Below, one piece after another: positions 1-7,145 of a DNA stretch of 15,568 bases. Positions within the stretch are counted from its first letter, which is position 1, and the number at the start of each line of letters is the position of its first letter. The stretch comes from JAWXBM01 sp034440115 (GTDB taxonomy: Bacteria > Pseudomonadota > Gammaproteobacteria > Xanthomonadales > SZUA-36): NCBI GenBank assembly GCA_034440115.1, contig JAWXBM010000141.1, positions 1 to 15,568 on the forward strand. Direction: 5' to 3'. The notes beneath the pieces are model-generated. The model did not search any database. It was not told where the DNA came from and saw only the letters and a list, made by a program, of their open reading frames with translations. Position numbers and translations under genes: made by a program.

Positions 1-14
1 CCTTTGATCGCTCT

Positions 15-84
15 CACACATCCGTGTGCTCCGCGATCTGTGCGCATCCCTGCGCAAATACGCGGCACCGGTGCATCCCTGCAC
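15..84. repeat. Three consecutive small hairpins with a shared loop
   Basis: Three perfect stem-loops follow one another: CACAC/GTGTG around ATCC (15-28), TGCGCA/TGCGCA around TCCC (41-56) and GTGCA/TGCAC around TCCC (71-84). Their centres are about 27-29 bases apart. The stems differ in sequence but stay self-complementary, while the loop stays nearly constant. This suggests a structured repeat family rather than chance. A 10-base palindrome GCACCGGTGC overlaps the third unit. The array may continue beyond the left edge. I cannot name the family. Confidence 0.55.
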
Positions 85-87
85 AAT

Positions 88-147
88 GGCCGCTTTGCGG
101 CCGACCGAAGTAGCCATGGATCGTGCGCAAAGCGCGCTCTTACACTG
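88..147. repeat. REP-like palindrome pair upstream of plsB
   Basis: A perfect hairpin GGCCGC-TTT-GCGGCC lies at 88-102. A second, inverted unit (121-147) carries GCGCAAAGCGCGCTCTTACA. Read on the minus strand the second unit is TGTAAGAGCGCGCTTTGCGC, the same family as the pairs at 2738-2797 and 5304-5332. Two head-to-head units separated by about 18 bases is the arrangement of a BIME (bacterial interspersed mosaic element). It lies just upstream of the plausible plsB starts, so it argues against the longest reading frame being the real start. Confidence 0.6.
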
Positions 148-227
148 TCAATATGTCGAAAAATAGCGACTGCAGGGCTAGAATGGTCGCTCTTTGGTCC
201 CAAACAGAGGACTGTCCCCCCGAACGT

Positions 228-2735
228 ATGAGCATCCCATCTTCCAAGCTTGGCTTTTTTGCCTACTGCAATCTGCGCTTTCAGGAACTGCTGGAGTGGA
301 TTTTGCACACTTGGGTCAAAGCGCGCAGCTTGCCGGATCCTGTCAGCGATCTCGGCATCAGCAACGAGCATCCGGTTTGCTACGCCGTAGATACCTATGC
401 CTTGTCGAATATGCTGATTCTGGATCACAGTTGTCGCAAGTTGGGTTTGCCGCGGCCATTGACCCCCATTCCGCTGCAGAGCAGCCAATTACAGCGATCC
501 TATTGTGCCCTGCAGCGCCGCGAAGGGTTGCTGATCCAGCGCAAGTCCACCCGCAAGCATTCTGAAATGCTCAAGCTGCTGGTCGACAGGGTCTGCTCCG
601 GCCAGGAACCCGAAATCCAGATCGTACCCGTGACGGTGTTGGTCGGGCGGGCACCGGACACTGAAACCGGGCTGGCCAAGATCTTTTTCTCCGAGTCCTG
701 GGAAATCGGCGGCCGCCTGCGGCGCTTGTTCAGTACCCTGGTTAACGGCCGCAACACCTTTGTGCAATACGGCAAACCCATCTCGCTACGCAAGCTGGCG
801 GATGAAAACCTCGGCCCCGCCCGCAGCCTGCGCAAGGCGTCGCGCATATTGCGGGTAAAGCTGGCGCAAAGCAAAACTGCCGCCATAGGCCCTGACCTGT
901 CACATCGCCGCACGGTGATCGACGGCATATTGCTGAGCCCTGCCGTGGAAAAGGCTATCGATGACCAGGCCAGGGTGGACAAAAGCAGCACCTACAAAGC
1001 CTGGAAGAAAGCCCGTAAGTTCGCTTACGAGATCGCGGCGGACTACTCGTATTCCTTTGTGCGCATCATGTCCATGGCGCTGTCCTGGTTCTGGAATCAG
1101 ATCTACGACGGTGTGGATATCAAACATTTCAGGGAATTGCAGAATGTGGCACCGGATCACGAGGTGATCTATGTGCCCTGTCACCGCAGCCATATTGATT
1201 ATTTGCTGCTGTCCTACGTGCTTTATCACCACGGCCTGGTACCGCCGCATGTGGCTGCCGGGATCAATCTGAACCTGCCGCTGGTAGGAAGATTGGTGCG
1301 CAAAGGGGGTGGTTTCTATCTGCGCCGTAGTTTCCGCTCGCAGAAACTCTACGCTGCCGTGTTCAATGAATACTTCAGTCGCATCCTCGCCCAGGGTACT
1401 TCGGTGGAATATTTCATCGAAGGCACCCGCAGCCGCACCGGACGACTGCTGCACCCCAAGGCCGGCATGCTGTCCATGACCGTGCGCAGTTACCTGCGCT
1501 CACCCACCCGGCCGGTGGTTTTTCAACCCATCTATATTGGTTACGAACGCCTGGTTGAAGGCCAAAGCTACACGGCAGAGCTGTCTGGCCAGCAAAAGAA
1601 ACCCGAATCCCTGTTTGACCTGTTCAAGCTGTTTGGCATATTGCGCAAACGTTATGGTCGGGTACATTTGAGTTTCGCCGAGCCCATTTTCCTGGACCAG
1701 TTACTGCAGCAGCACGAACCCAACTGGCGTGAGCAGGCCGGCCAGGATAAAAAACCGTCGTACTTTAATGCCGTGGTTGACCAGCTTGGCACCCAGATCA
1801 TGACAGGCATAAACCAGGCGGCGCACGTCAATGCCATCAACCTGCTGGCAGTGGTACTGCTGGCCACCCCCAAGCATGCTTTGGGCCGGGTGGAACTGCA
1901 GGGGCAACTGGATCTGTACCTGGGTTTGCTGGAAAACTGCCGCTATTCCAGCCGCGTTGCTTACACCGCCAGGAGTTCGACTGAAATCATTGCCCACGGC
2001 ATTGAAATGGGCGTTTTGGAGATACTCGAACATCCTCTGGGCGAAATCATCGCGGTCAAGGCCGATGAAGCGGTACTGCTGACTTACTTCCGCAACAACG
2101 TTTCCCACTTGGTGGCACTACCCTCGCTGGTTGCAGCCTGCTTCCTCAATGCCCGGCGCATCGAGCGCGAAAGGCTGGAGCGGATCGCGCTGGCTCTATA
2201 TCCCTTTCTCAAGGACGAACTATTCCTGCCCTGGGATGAAGACCAGTTCATCACAGCCCTCAATGACACGATTATCTGGATGAGCCAACGTGGTTTGCTG
2301 GTGGAGTCCAAACTACCGGGGCACTTGGAACGTGCGGACGGCAGCACTGATTCCGCCTCGCAGTTGCAGATCCTGGGCAACGCGCTGCTGCAGACTTTTG
2401 AGCGTTATTACATCACCGTGGCCGTATTGGCCAAGAATGGCTCTGGCGTATTGTCGCGTGCACAGCTCGAGCGGCTTTGCACACTGGCTGCGCAACGCAT
2501 TAACCAGTTAAGCAAGTTCGATGCTCCTGAATTTTACGATCGCAACCTGTTCCGCCAGTTCATCGATCTGTTGCGGCAGTTGGGCATGCTGTCGGTAAAC
2601 GAAGCAGGCAAGCTGGAATTCGATGAAACCATCGAAAGCATCACCGAAGACGCCAAGACCTTGCTCAGCAAAGACATTCGCCACGATATCATTCGGGTGG
2701 CGCCACAGGTTCTGCAGGAAGCGGATTCGGATTAG
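228..2735 (+). CDS. plsB: Glycerol-3-phosphate 1-O-acyltransferase PlsB
   Basis: PlsB transfers an acyl chain from acyl-ACP or acyl-CoA to sn-glycerol-3-phosphate, giving lysophosphatidate, the first step of phospholipid synthesis at the inner membrane. From the start at 228 the protein has 835 residues, close to the 807 of E. coli PlsB. All four acyltransferase blocks are visible: HRSHID with the catalytic H319 and D324, GGFYLRR (361-367), EGTRSRTGR (398-406) and VFQPIYIGYE (431-440). The N-terminal 'HTWVKARSLP' aligns with the start region of known PlsB proteins, which favours ATG 228. An in-frame ATG at 183 has a better Shine-Dalgarno sequence (AGGG, 174-177), so an 850-residue form is possible. 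The reading frame is open back to 123, but that end overlaps a REP unit. No partner gene is adjacent and the gene appears to stand alone between repeat pairs. Confidence 0.95.
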   Translation: MSIPSSKLGFFAYCNLRFQELLEWILHTWVKARSLPDPVSDLGISNEHPVCYAVDTYALSNMLILDHSCRKLGLPRPLTPIPLQSSQLQRSYCALQRREGLLIQRKSTRKHSEMLKLLVDRVCSGQEPEIQIVPVTVLVGRAPDTETGLAKIFFSESWEIGGRLRRLFSTLVNGRNTFVQYGKPISLRKLADENLGPARSLRKASRILRVKLAQSKTAAIGPDLSHRRTVIDGILLSPAVEKAIDDQARVDKSSTYKAWKKARKFAYEIAADYSYSFVRIMSMALSWFWNQIYDGVDIKHFRELQNVAPDHEVIYVPCHRSHIDYLLLSYVLYHHGLVPPHVAAGINLNLPLVGRLVRKGGGFYLRRSFRSQKLYAAVFNEYFSRILAQGTSVEYFIEGTRSRTGRLLHPKAGMLSMTVRSYLRSPTRPVVFQPIYIGYERLVEGQSYTAELSGQQKKPESLFDLFKLFGILRKRYGRVHLSFAEPIFLDQLLQQHEPNWREQAGQDKKPSYFNAVVDQLGTQIMTGINQAAHVNAINLLAVVLLATPKHALGRVELQGQLDLYLGLLENCRYSSRVAYTARSSTEIIAHGIEMGVLEILEHPLGEIIAVKADEAVLLTYFRNNVSHLVALPSLVAACFLNARRIERERLERIALALYPFLKDELFLPWDEDQFITALNDTIIWMSQRGLLVESKLPGHLERADGSTDSASQLQILGNALLQTFERYYITVAVLAKNGSGVLSRAQLERLCTLAAQRINQLSKFDAPEFYDRNLFRQFIDLLRQLGMLSVNEAGKLEFDETIESITEDAKTLLSKDIRHDIIRVAPQVLQEADSD

Positions 2736-2737
2736 CC

Positions 2738-2797
2738 GCAGGAGCGCGCTTTGCGCGCGATTTGGCGAAGGGTCGGCCGCAAAGCGACCTCCTACAA
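2738..2797. repeat. REP-like palindrome pair downstream of plsB
   Basis: The first unit has GCGCGC-TTT-GCGCGC (2744-2758) within an AGGAGCGCGCTTTGCGCGCG context. An inverted second unit (2772-2797) reads TGTAGGAGGTCGCTTTGCGG on the minus strand. It sits in the short convergent gap between plsB and the YdcH-family gene. It could act as a transcript-end structure for both, although there is no T-tract of an intrinsic terminator. Confidence 0.6.
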
Positions 2798-2801
2798 TGC
2801 G

Positions 2802-3032
2802 CTAGGCGTCAAGGTCAGGAATCAGCTTGGATTCCAGATAGCCGATCCAGTCTTTAAGTTTGAGCTTGCGCTTCTTCAGGCGCGTCAAAGCAAGCTGATC
2901 AACCGTTGGATCAGCCACAAGTCGCCTGATGGCCTCATCCAGATCACGATGCTCCAGCTTCAACTCGCCAAGGCGCGCGACAATTTCTCCGGGGTTGTTG
3001 GCATTGAGGTCGACATGCTTAGGATAGACCAT
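2802..3032 (-). CDS. YdcH/DUF465 family small protein
   Basis: This 76-residue protein is short, highly charged and helical. It has the layout of the YdcH (DUF465, SlyX-like) family: an acidic first half containing 'LKLEHRDLDEAIRRL', then a basic 'LTRLKKRKLKLKDWI' segment near residues 49-63. The family occurs widely in proteobacteria and has no established biochemical role; a short antiparallel coiled coil is the expected fold. The ATG at 3030-3032 gives the family's usual length, though no strong Shine-Dalgarno sequence precedes it. The gene converges on plsB and diverges from ttcA, with a large inverted repeat occupying the shared upstream region. The family call is from sequence pattern and the function is unknown. 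Confidence 0.8.
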   Translation of the reverse strand: MVYPKHVDLNANNPGEIVARLGELKLEHRDLDEAIRRLVADPTVDQLALTRLKKRKLKLKDWIGYLESKLIPDLDA

Positions 3033-3048
3033 GCAGGCCAGAAAATGC

Positions 3049-3132
3049 TGGGGTCAGAGTAAAGGGACAGAGTAAGTTGGTAAGAAACCGGTCGCTTTCC
3101 GGGGTTTACTCTGTCCCTATACTCTGACCCCA
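3049..3132. repeat. Large inverted repeat, RAYT/REP-associated type
   Basis: Two 27-base arms (3049-3075 and 3106-3132) are inverted copies with one mismatch, separated by a 30-base loop. Each arm is itself two degenerate 13-mers, GGGGTCAGAGTAA and AGGGACAGAGTAA. GGGGTCAGAGTA-type ends are known to me from sequences flanking REP-associated tyrosine transposases (Y1 family) in gammaproteobacteria. No transposase is present here, so this looks like a non-autonomous copy. The loop contains a smaller AAACC/GGTTT pairing. It lies between two divergent genes and could affect their promoters. Confidence 0.7.
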
Positions 3133-3153
3133 TAACTTCTCCCCATAACTTCA
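3128..3153 (+). repeat. 13-base tandem duplication at the edge of the inverted repeat
   Basis: CCCCATAACTTC occurs at 3128-3139 and again at 3141-3152, giving a 13-base period. The first copy overlaps the right end of the large inverted repeat by five bases. It could be a replication-slippage product or a trace of element movement. Confidence 0.6.
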
Positions 3154-3188
3154 AAACCGCTTGATCAACCGCGAAGCTGTATTCGCGC

Positions 3189-3194
3189 TAAAAT
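3189..3194 (+). promoter_or_regulatory. Possible -10 element for ttcA
   Basis: TAAAAT lies 32 bases before the GTG start of ttcA and matches the sigma-70 -10 consensus at five of six positions. No good -35 hexamer is found at 16-18 bases. The nearest TTGATC (3161-3166) would leave a 22-base spacer. This is a weak prediction. Confidence 0.25.
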
Positions 3195-3226
3195 AGCCGC
3201 TGCCTGAATTTGCATGGATTAGTCTT

Positions 3227-4114
3227 GTGAGCCTACGCGCCGAACAGAAACACCAGTATGCCCAAAACAAGTTGATCAAGCGGTTGCACCGCCAGGTCGG
3301 CCAGGCCATCGGTGACTTCAACATGATTGAAGATGGCGACCGCATTATGGTCTGCCTGTCCGGTGGCAAGGATTCCTTTACCATGCTGGACATCCTGCTG
3401 GAATTGCAACGGCGTGCGCCGGTACAGTTTGATTTGCTGGCCGTTAACCTGGACCAGAAACAACCGGGATTTCCTGAACATGTGCTGCCTGAGTATTTGC
3501 AGCAAAAAGGCGTGCCATTCCACGTGATCGAACAGGACACCTACAGCGTGGTGAAGCGGGTAATCCCTGAAGGCAAAACCACCTGCGGCCTGTGCTCGCG
3601 CATGCGTCGCGGTGCCCTGTACAACTTCGCCAGCAACAACGGCATTACCCGCATTGCTCTCGGCCATCACCGCGATGACATCATCGAAACCCTGTTTCTG
3701 AACCTGTTCAACGGCGGTCGCATCAAGGCCATGCCACCCAAGTTGTTATCGGATGACGGCCAACACGTGGTGATTCGCCCGCTGGCCTATTGCAACGAAG
3801 ATGACATTTCACGTTATGCGGCTACGCGCGACTTCCCCATCATTCCCTGCAACCTGTGTGGCTCGCAAGCCAATCTGCAACGCCAGGCCATCAAGGAAAT
3901 GCTCAGCGGCTGGAAGAAAAAGCACCCCGGTCGCATTGAGAATATCTTCCGCGCGATTGGCCATGTCTCGCCTTCGCAACTGGCCGATCACGAGTTGTTT
4001 GATTTCCGCAATCTGGAAGCACGGCTTGATTCATCCTCTGACACACTGGACTGGTTGATGCCACGGCAAGCCCAAACAGAGTCAGCAGCGGACAGCAGTA
4101 TTTGGCTGCAATAG
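3227..4114 (+). CDS. ttcA: tRNA 2-thiocytidine(32) synthetase TtcA
   Basis: TtcA inserts sulfur at C2 of cytidine 32 in certain tRNAs, using ATP and an iron-sulfur cluster in the cytoplasm. The 295-residue protein has the PP-loop SGGKDS (45-50), a CGLC pair (C120, C123) and CNLCG (C208, C211), which together supply the expected Fe-S cysteines. 'GHHRDDIIET' (146-155) is typical of the TtcA/TilS-like PP-loop ATPases. E. coli TtcA has 311 residues, so the length is normal. The GTG start at 3227 gives the family's usual N-terminus, with a weak GGA ribosome-binding site eight bases upstream. It is followed after 56 bases by a TRAP binding-protein gene on the same strand, which may share the transcript but is functionally unrelated. 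Confidence 0.95.
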   Translation: MSLRAEQKHQYAQNKLIKRLHRQVGQAIGDFNMIEDGDRIMVCLSGGKDSFTMLDILLELQRRAPVQFDLLAVNLDQKQPGFPEHVLPEYLQQKGVPFHVIEQDTYSVVKRVIPEGKTTCGLCSRMRRGALYNFASNNGITRIALGHHRDDIIETLFLNLFNGGRIKAMPPKLLSDDGQHVVIRPLAYCNEDDISRYAATRDFPIIPCNLCGSQANLQRQAIKEMLSGWKKKHPGRIENIFRAIGHVSPSQLADHELFDFRNLEARLDSSSDTLDWLMPRQAQTESAADSSIWLQ

Positions 4115-4170
4115 CAGAACATACAAGTAATCGATCCCACTCATCAGAATCTTCCAAAGGGTTAATACAC

Positions 4171-5298
4171 ATGGACAGAAGAAAATTCGTCAAATCTACA
4201 GGCTTGGCGGCCGGCCTGGCCGCTGGAGTGGCTGGCACTGCTGGAGTACTGGCTGCCTGCGGTCAGAGTGTTTCAACAACGGGTGCCTCCACGGCTGGTT
4301 CGAGTTACGACCAGACTTTCAAGTGGAAAATGGTCACCACCTGGCCGCGCGATTTTCCCGGCCTGGGCACCGGTGCCGCCAACCTGGCCAGAATGATTGG
4401 CGAGATGAGCAATGGCCGGTTGACCGTCAAAGTTTATGGTGGCGGCGAACTGGTGCCACCGCTGGAAGTATTTTCCGCGGTGCAGCAAGGCACCGCCGAG
4501 ATGGGCCATGGTGCCGCCTATTATTGGCGCGGTCATATCAAGTCCAGCCTGATTTTCACCGGCATTCCTTTCGGCATGATTCCACAGGAGTTGAATGGCT
4601 GGTTTTATTATGGTGGCGGCATGGATCTGTATCGTCGAGCCTATCTCCCACATGGCCTGGTGCCTTTCGTGGCGGGCAGTTCCGGCACCCAAATGGGCGG
4701 CTGGTTCAACAAGGAAATCAACAGCGTGGCCGATCTGGAGGGCCTGAAAATGCGCATCCCCGGCATCGGCGGCGAAGCGCTGGAGCGCGCTGGTGGAACC
4801 CCGGTTACCGTGCCTGGCTCGGAAATCTTCACAGCGCTGCAGAGTGGCGTGGTCGATGCAGCGGAATGGGTAGGTCCGTGGAATGATCAGGCCATGGGGC
4901 TGTTTCAGGCAGCAAAATATTATTATTACCCGGGTTGGCAGGAACCCGGCAGCGCGCTGGAAGCATTGGTTAACGCCAAAGCCTGGGAACAATTGCCGGC
5001 TGATTTGCAGGCCATCGTCAACTACGCCTGCATGGCCGTAACCACCAACATGCATGCGGAATTTGAAGCCAACAACGGTGCCAAGTTGCATACCCTGGTA
5101 GAGGAACATGGTGTGCAACTGCGCGCCTTCCCTGATGATGTATTGGCCGAATTGCGCCGCCACACTTTTGACATCCTCGATGATCTGGCAAAAGAGGATG
5201 AAGTGGCGCGCGAAACCTGGCATTCCTTCCGCGATTTCATGCAGCAAGTGCGGCAGGCAACGGATACCGGTGCGCGCTACTTTCTCAATCATCGGTGA
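4171..5298 (+). CDS. TRAP transporter solute-binding protein, TakP type (Tat lipoprotein)
   Basis: This 375-residue protein captures an organic anion in the periplasm for a TRAP (tripartite ATP-independent) transporter. It resembles Rhodobacter TakP, which binds 2-oxo acids. Shared stretches include GGGMDLYRRAY (148-158), TQMGGWF (173-179), GLKMRIPG (191-198, with the family's ligand-binding Arg at R195), AEWVGPW (231-237) and YYYYPGW (250-256). The exact ligand cannot be read from sequence. The N-terminus starts MDRRKFVK, a twin-arginine signal, and ends in LAAC with C30 as a lipobox cysteine, so a lipid-anchored Tat substrate is likely. ATG 4171 is preceded by AAAGGG (4156-4161) with a nine-base spacer; the reading frame extends upstream to 4102 but would bury the signal peptide. 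The permease dctM lies nearby on the opposite strand. Confidence 0.92.
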   Translation: MDRRKFVKSTGLAAGLAAGVAGTAGVLAACGQSVSTTGASTAGSSYDQTFKWKMVTTWPRDFPGLGTGAANLARMIGEMSNGRLTVKVYGGGELVPPLEVFSAVQQGTAEMGHGAAYYWRGHIKSSLIFTGIPFGMIPQELNGWFYYGGGMDLYRRAYLPHGLVPFVAGSSGTQMGGWFNKEINSVADLEGLKMRIPGIGGEALERAGGTPVTVPGSEIFTALQSGVVDAAEWVGPWNDQAMGLFQAAKYYYYPGWQEPGSALEALVNAKAWEQLPADLQAIVNYACMAVTTNMHAEFEANNGAKLHTLVEEHGVQLRAFPDDVLAELRRHTFDILDDLAKEDEVARETWHSFRDFMQQVRQATDTGARYFLNHR

Positions 5299-5303
5299 TT
5301 CTG

Positions 5304-5332
5304 ATTATCGCGCCCAGAGGGCGCTCCTACAT
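5304..5332. repeat. Single REP-like palindrome
   Basis: TCGCGCCCAGAGGGCGCTCC is an imperfect palindrome that, read on the minus strand, begins TGTAGGAGCGCC. This is the same head as the REP units around plsB. It starts six bases after the binding-protein stop codon, so it could protect or end that transcript before the next gene. Confidence 0.55.
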
Positions 5333-5361
5333 CAAGAACAAACGCCGTCTGGGAGAAACTG

Positions 5362-5748
5362 ATGGCCGTTGAACTTGCACCTGCCATTCTCGCCATCACC
5401 TTGATAGTGCTGGGTGGCTCCTTCCTGCTCCAGACCCTGCTCTGGATGCGCTTATTACGCAGCATATTTGAACAGCCGGAGCGCTATTTCTTCGGCGCCA
5501 CCGCTGAAGTGCTGATCGGCCTGACCCTGGCGCTGAGCTATGACCGCTGGGATTCCACCTGGCCCATCTTCACCACAGTATTCGGCTGGTTGATGGCGCT
5601 GGAAGGAACATTCTTTTTGCTCGCACCCGGGTTGTTCCGTGGGTTCAACCGCCTCAGCGAACGCGCTGTCAGCATTTACCTGCGTGGGGGCGGAGTGATC
5701 CTGCTGCTGTTGGGTGGTTCGCTGGCCCGCTTCGCTTTCGCCAGATGA
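5362..5748 (+). CDS. Small four-helix membrane protein of unknown function
   Basis: This is a 128-residue integral membrane protein with about four hydrophobic segments, near residues 7-29, 44-58, 67-87 and 105-126. ATG 5362 has a good ribosome-binding site, GGGAGA at 5351-5356. The middle reads 'ERYFFGATAEVLIGLTLALS' followed by 'TVFGWLMALEGTFFLLAP', a pattern I associate with small uncharacterised membrane families. I cannot assign a specific one. Its place between a TRAP binding protein and a TRAP large permease suggests the DctQ small permease. However, it is short for DctQ (commonly about 150-190 residues) and lacks a convincing DctQ-like 'E-x-x-x-R-Y-x-F' region, so I do not call it DctQ. 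Only 17 bases separate its stop from the convergent dctM stop. Confidence 0.75.
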   Translation: MAVELAPAILAITLIVLGGSFLLQTLLWMRLLRSIFEQPERYFFGATAEVLIGLTLALSYDRWDSTWPIFTTVFGWLMALEGTFFLLAPGLFRGFNRLSERAVSIYLRGGGVILLLLGGSLARFAFAR

Positions 5749-5765
5749 GCCACAACCGCTTCAGG

Positions 5766-7145
5766 CTAACCGTATATCCGATTCGGCAACCAGTTGACCA
5801 ATTGCGGCCAAATGGCCAAGCCGACCAGCAACAGTAACTGCAGCATGATAAACGGAATCACGCCTTTGTATATGGCGATGGTTGGGACGTTATCGGGGCA
5901 AACCCCGCGCAAATAAAACAGCGAAAAGCCAAACGGCGGGGTGAGAAACGAAGTCTGCAGGTTCAGCGCAATCATAATACCCAGCCACACCGGATCCAGG
6001 CCCATGGCCATCAGGATGGGGCCAACGATGGGCACCACCACGAAAGTGATCTCGATGAAGTCCAGCACAAAGCCCAGCAGGAACATCACCAGCATCACCA
6101 CCACCATGGCGCCGATCACGCCACCTGGCAGCGCATGCAACAGCTCGGCGATCAGGTCGTCACCACCAAAGCCGCGGAACACCAGGCTGAACAGCGACGC
6201 ACCGATCAGTATCATAAATACCATGGCGGAAATTGAAGCCGTGGTAGTAACCACCTCGCGCAACATGCGGCCATTGAAGCGACCCTGGATCAGGGCCAGA
6301 ATCATTGCACCCACGGCTCCAACCGAGGCGGCTTCGGTGGGTGTGGCTATTCCGTACAGAATGGAGCCGAGCACAGCCACCATCAATAGCAAAGGCCCCA
6401 ACATATGGCCTATCACCTGCCAGCCGCTGACATTGGTATCCTCGCCTTCTCTGGCAGCCGGCACCATGGCAGGTTTGAGCAGACCCAGCGCCAAAAGATA
6501 AACGAAATACATACCCACCAGAATCAGCCCGGGAACAATTGCACCGGCAAACAACTCGCCCACAGAAACAGTTTTGGGTGAAAAATTGCCCATGCTCAGT
6601 TGCGCCTGCTGATAGGCGTTGGACAACACATCGGCCAGCAAGACCAGCACGATGGATGGTGGAATAATCTGCCCCAGGGTGCCAGCCGCGCAAATGGTGC
6701 CGGTCGCGACGCTGGGGTGATAGCCACGTTGCAACATGGTGGGCAGCGATATCAGGCCCATGGTCACCACGGTGGCGCCAACGATCCCGGTACTGGCAGC
6801 CATCAGCGCGCCGACCAAAACAACGGCGAGACCCAAACCAGATGGCAAGCGGTGGACCAACTGGGCCATGGATTTCAGCAGTTGTTCGGCTACCTGAGAA
6901 CGCTCCAGTACCACGCCCATGAAAACGAACACCGGTACGGCGATCAGGGTTTCATTGGTCATGATGCCAAAAATGCGATTCGGCAAAGCGCCCAGGAAAG
7001 CCGGATCAAAACTACCCAGCAAGGTTCCGATGGCGGCAAATATCAACGCCACACCGGCCAAAGTGAAGGCCACTGGAAAGCCAGCCATCAGCGCTGCGCC
7101 GATTGCCACAAACAACCCCAACGCCATGATTTCGGCCATCAACAT
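5766..7145 (-). CDS. dctM: TRAP transporter large permease DctM
   Basis: DctM is the sodium-coupled, multi-spanning inner-membrane subunit of TRAP transporters. The 459-residue protein is hydrophobic throughout. It has DctM/SiaM hallmarks: GTLGQIIPPS (155-164), ATPTEAASVGAVGA and a C-terminal LTPPFGFSLFYLRG. The hydrophilic insert with 'NFSPKTVSVGELFAGAIVPG' fits the subgroup paired with TakP-like binding proteins. Two starts are possible: ATG at 7145, overlapping the preceding gene by seven bases, or ATG at 7139 in a TGATG overlap. Either implies translational coupling to the carbonic anhydrase homologue. No DctQ is encoded next to it, and its likely binding protein lies on the opposite strand. 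The DctM call is firm; pairing with the nearby binding protein is inference from proximity and subgroup. Confidence 0.93.
   Translation of the reverse strand: MLMAEIMALGLFVAIGAALMAGFPVAFTLAGVALIFAAIGTLLGSFDPAFLGALPNRIFGIMTNETLIAVPVFVFMGVVLERSQVAEQLLKSMAQLVHRLPSGLGLAVVLVGALMAASTGIVGATVVTMGLISLPTMLQRGYHPSVATGTICAAGTLGQIIPPSIVLVLLADVLSNAYQQAQLSMGNFSPKTVSVGELFAGAIVPGLILVGMYFVYLLALGLLKPAMVPAAREGEDTNVSGWQVIGHMLGPLLLMVAVLGSILYGIATPTEAASVGAVGAMILALIQGRFNGRMLREVVTTTASISAMVFMILIGASLFSLVFRGFGGDDLIAELLHALPGGVIGAMVVVMLVMFLLGFVLDFIEITFVVVPIVGPILMAMGLDPVWLGIMIALNLQTSFLTPPFGFSLFYLRGVCPDNVPTIAIYKGVIPFIMLQLLLLVGLAIWPQLVNWLPNRIYG

Noticed and set aside
201..217. GAGGACTGTCCCC upstream of plsB as another copy of the GGGACAG repeat at 3049-3132
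   Set aside because: Only a short GGGACAG-like core is shared and there is no inverted partner, so the similarity is too weak to call.
4273..5292. Long 339-codon minus-strand frame
   Set aside because: It is fully antisense to the TRAP binding-protein gene, whose protein has clear family motifs. The translation of the minus frame shows no domain.
5362..5748. Four-helix protein called as DctQ
   Set aside because: Position fits, but length and sequence do not show DctQ features; kept as unknown.
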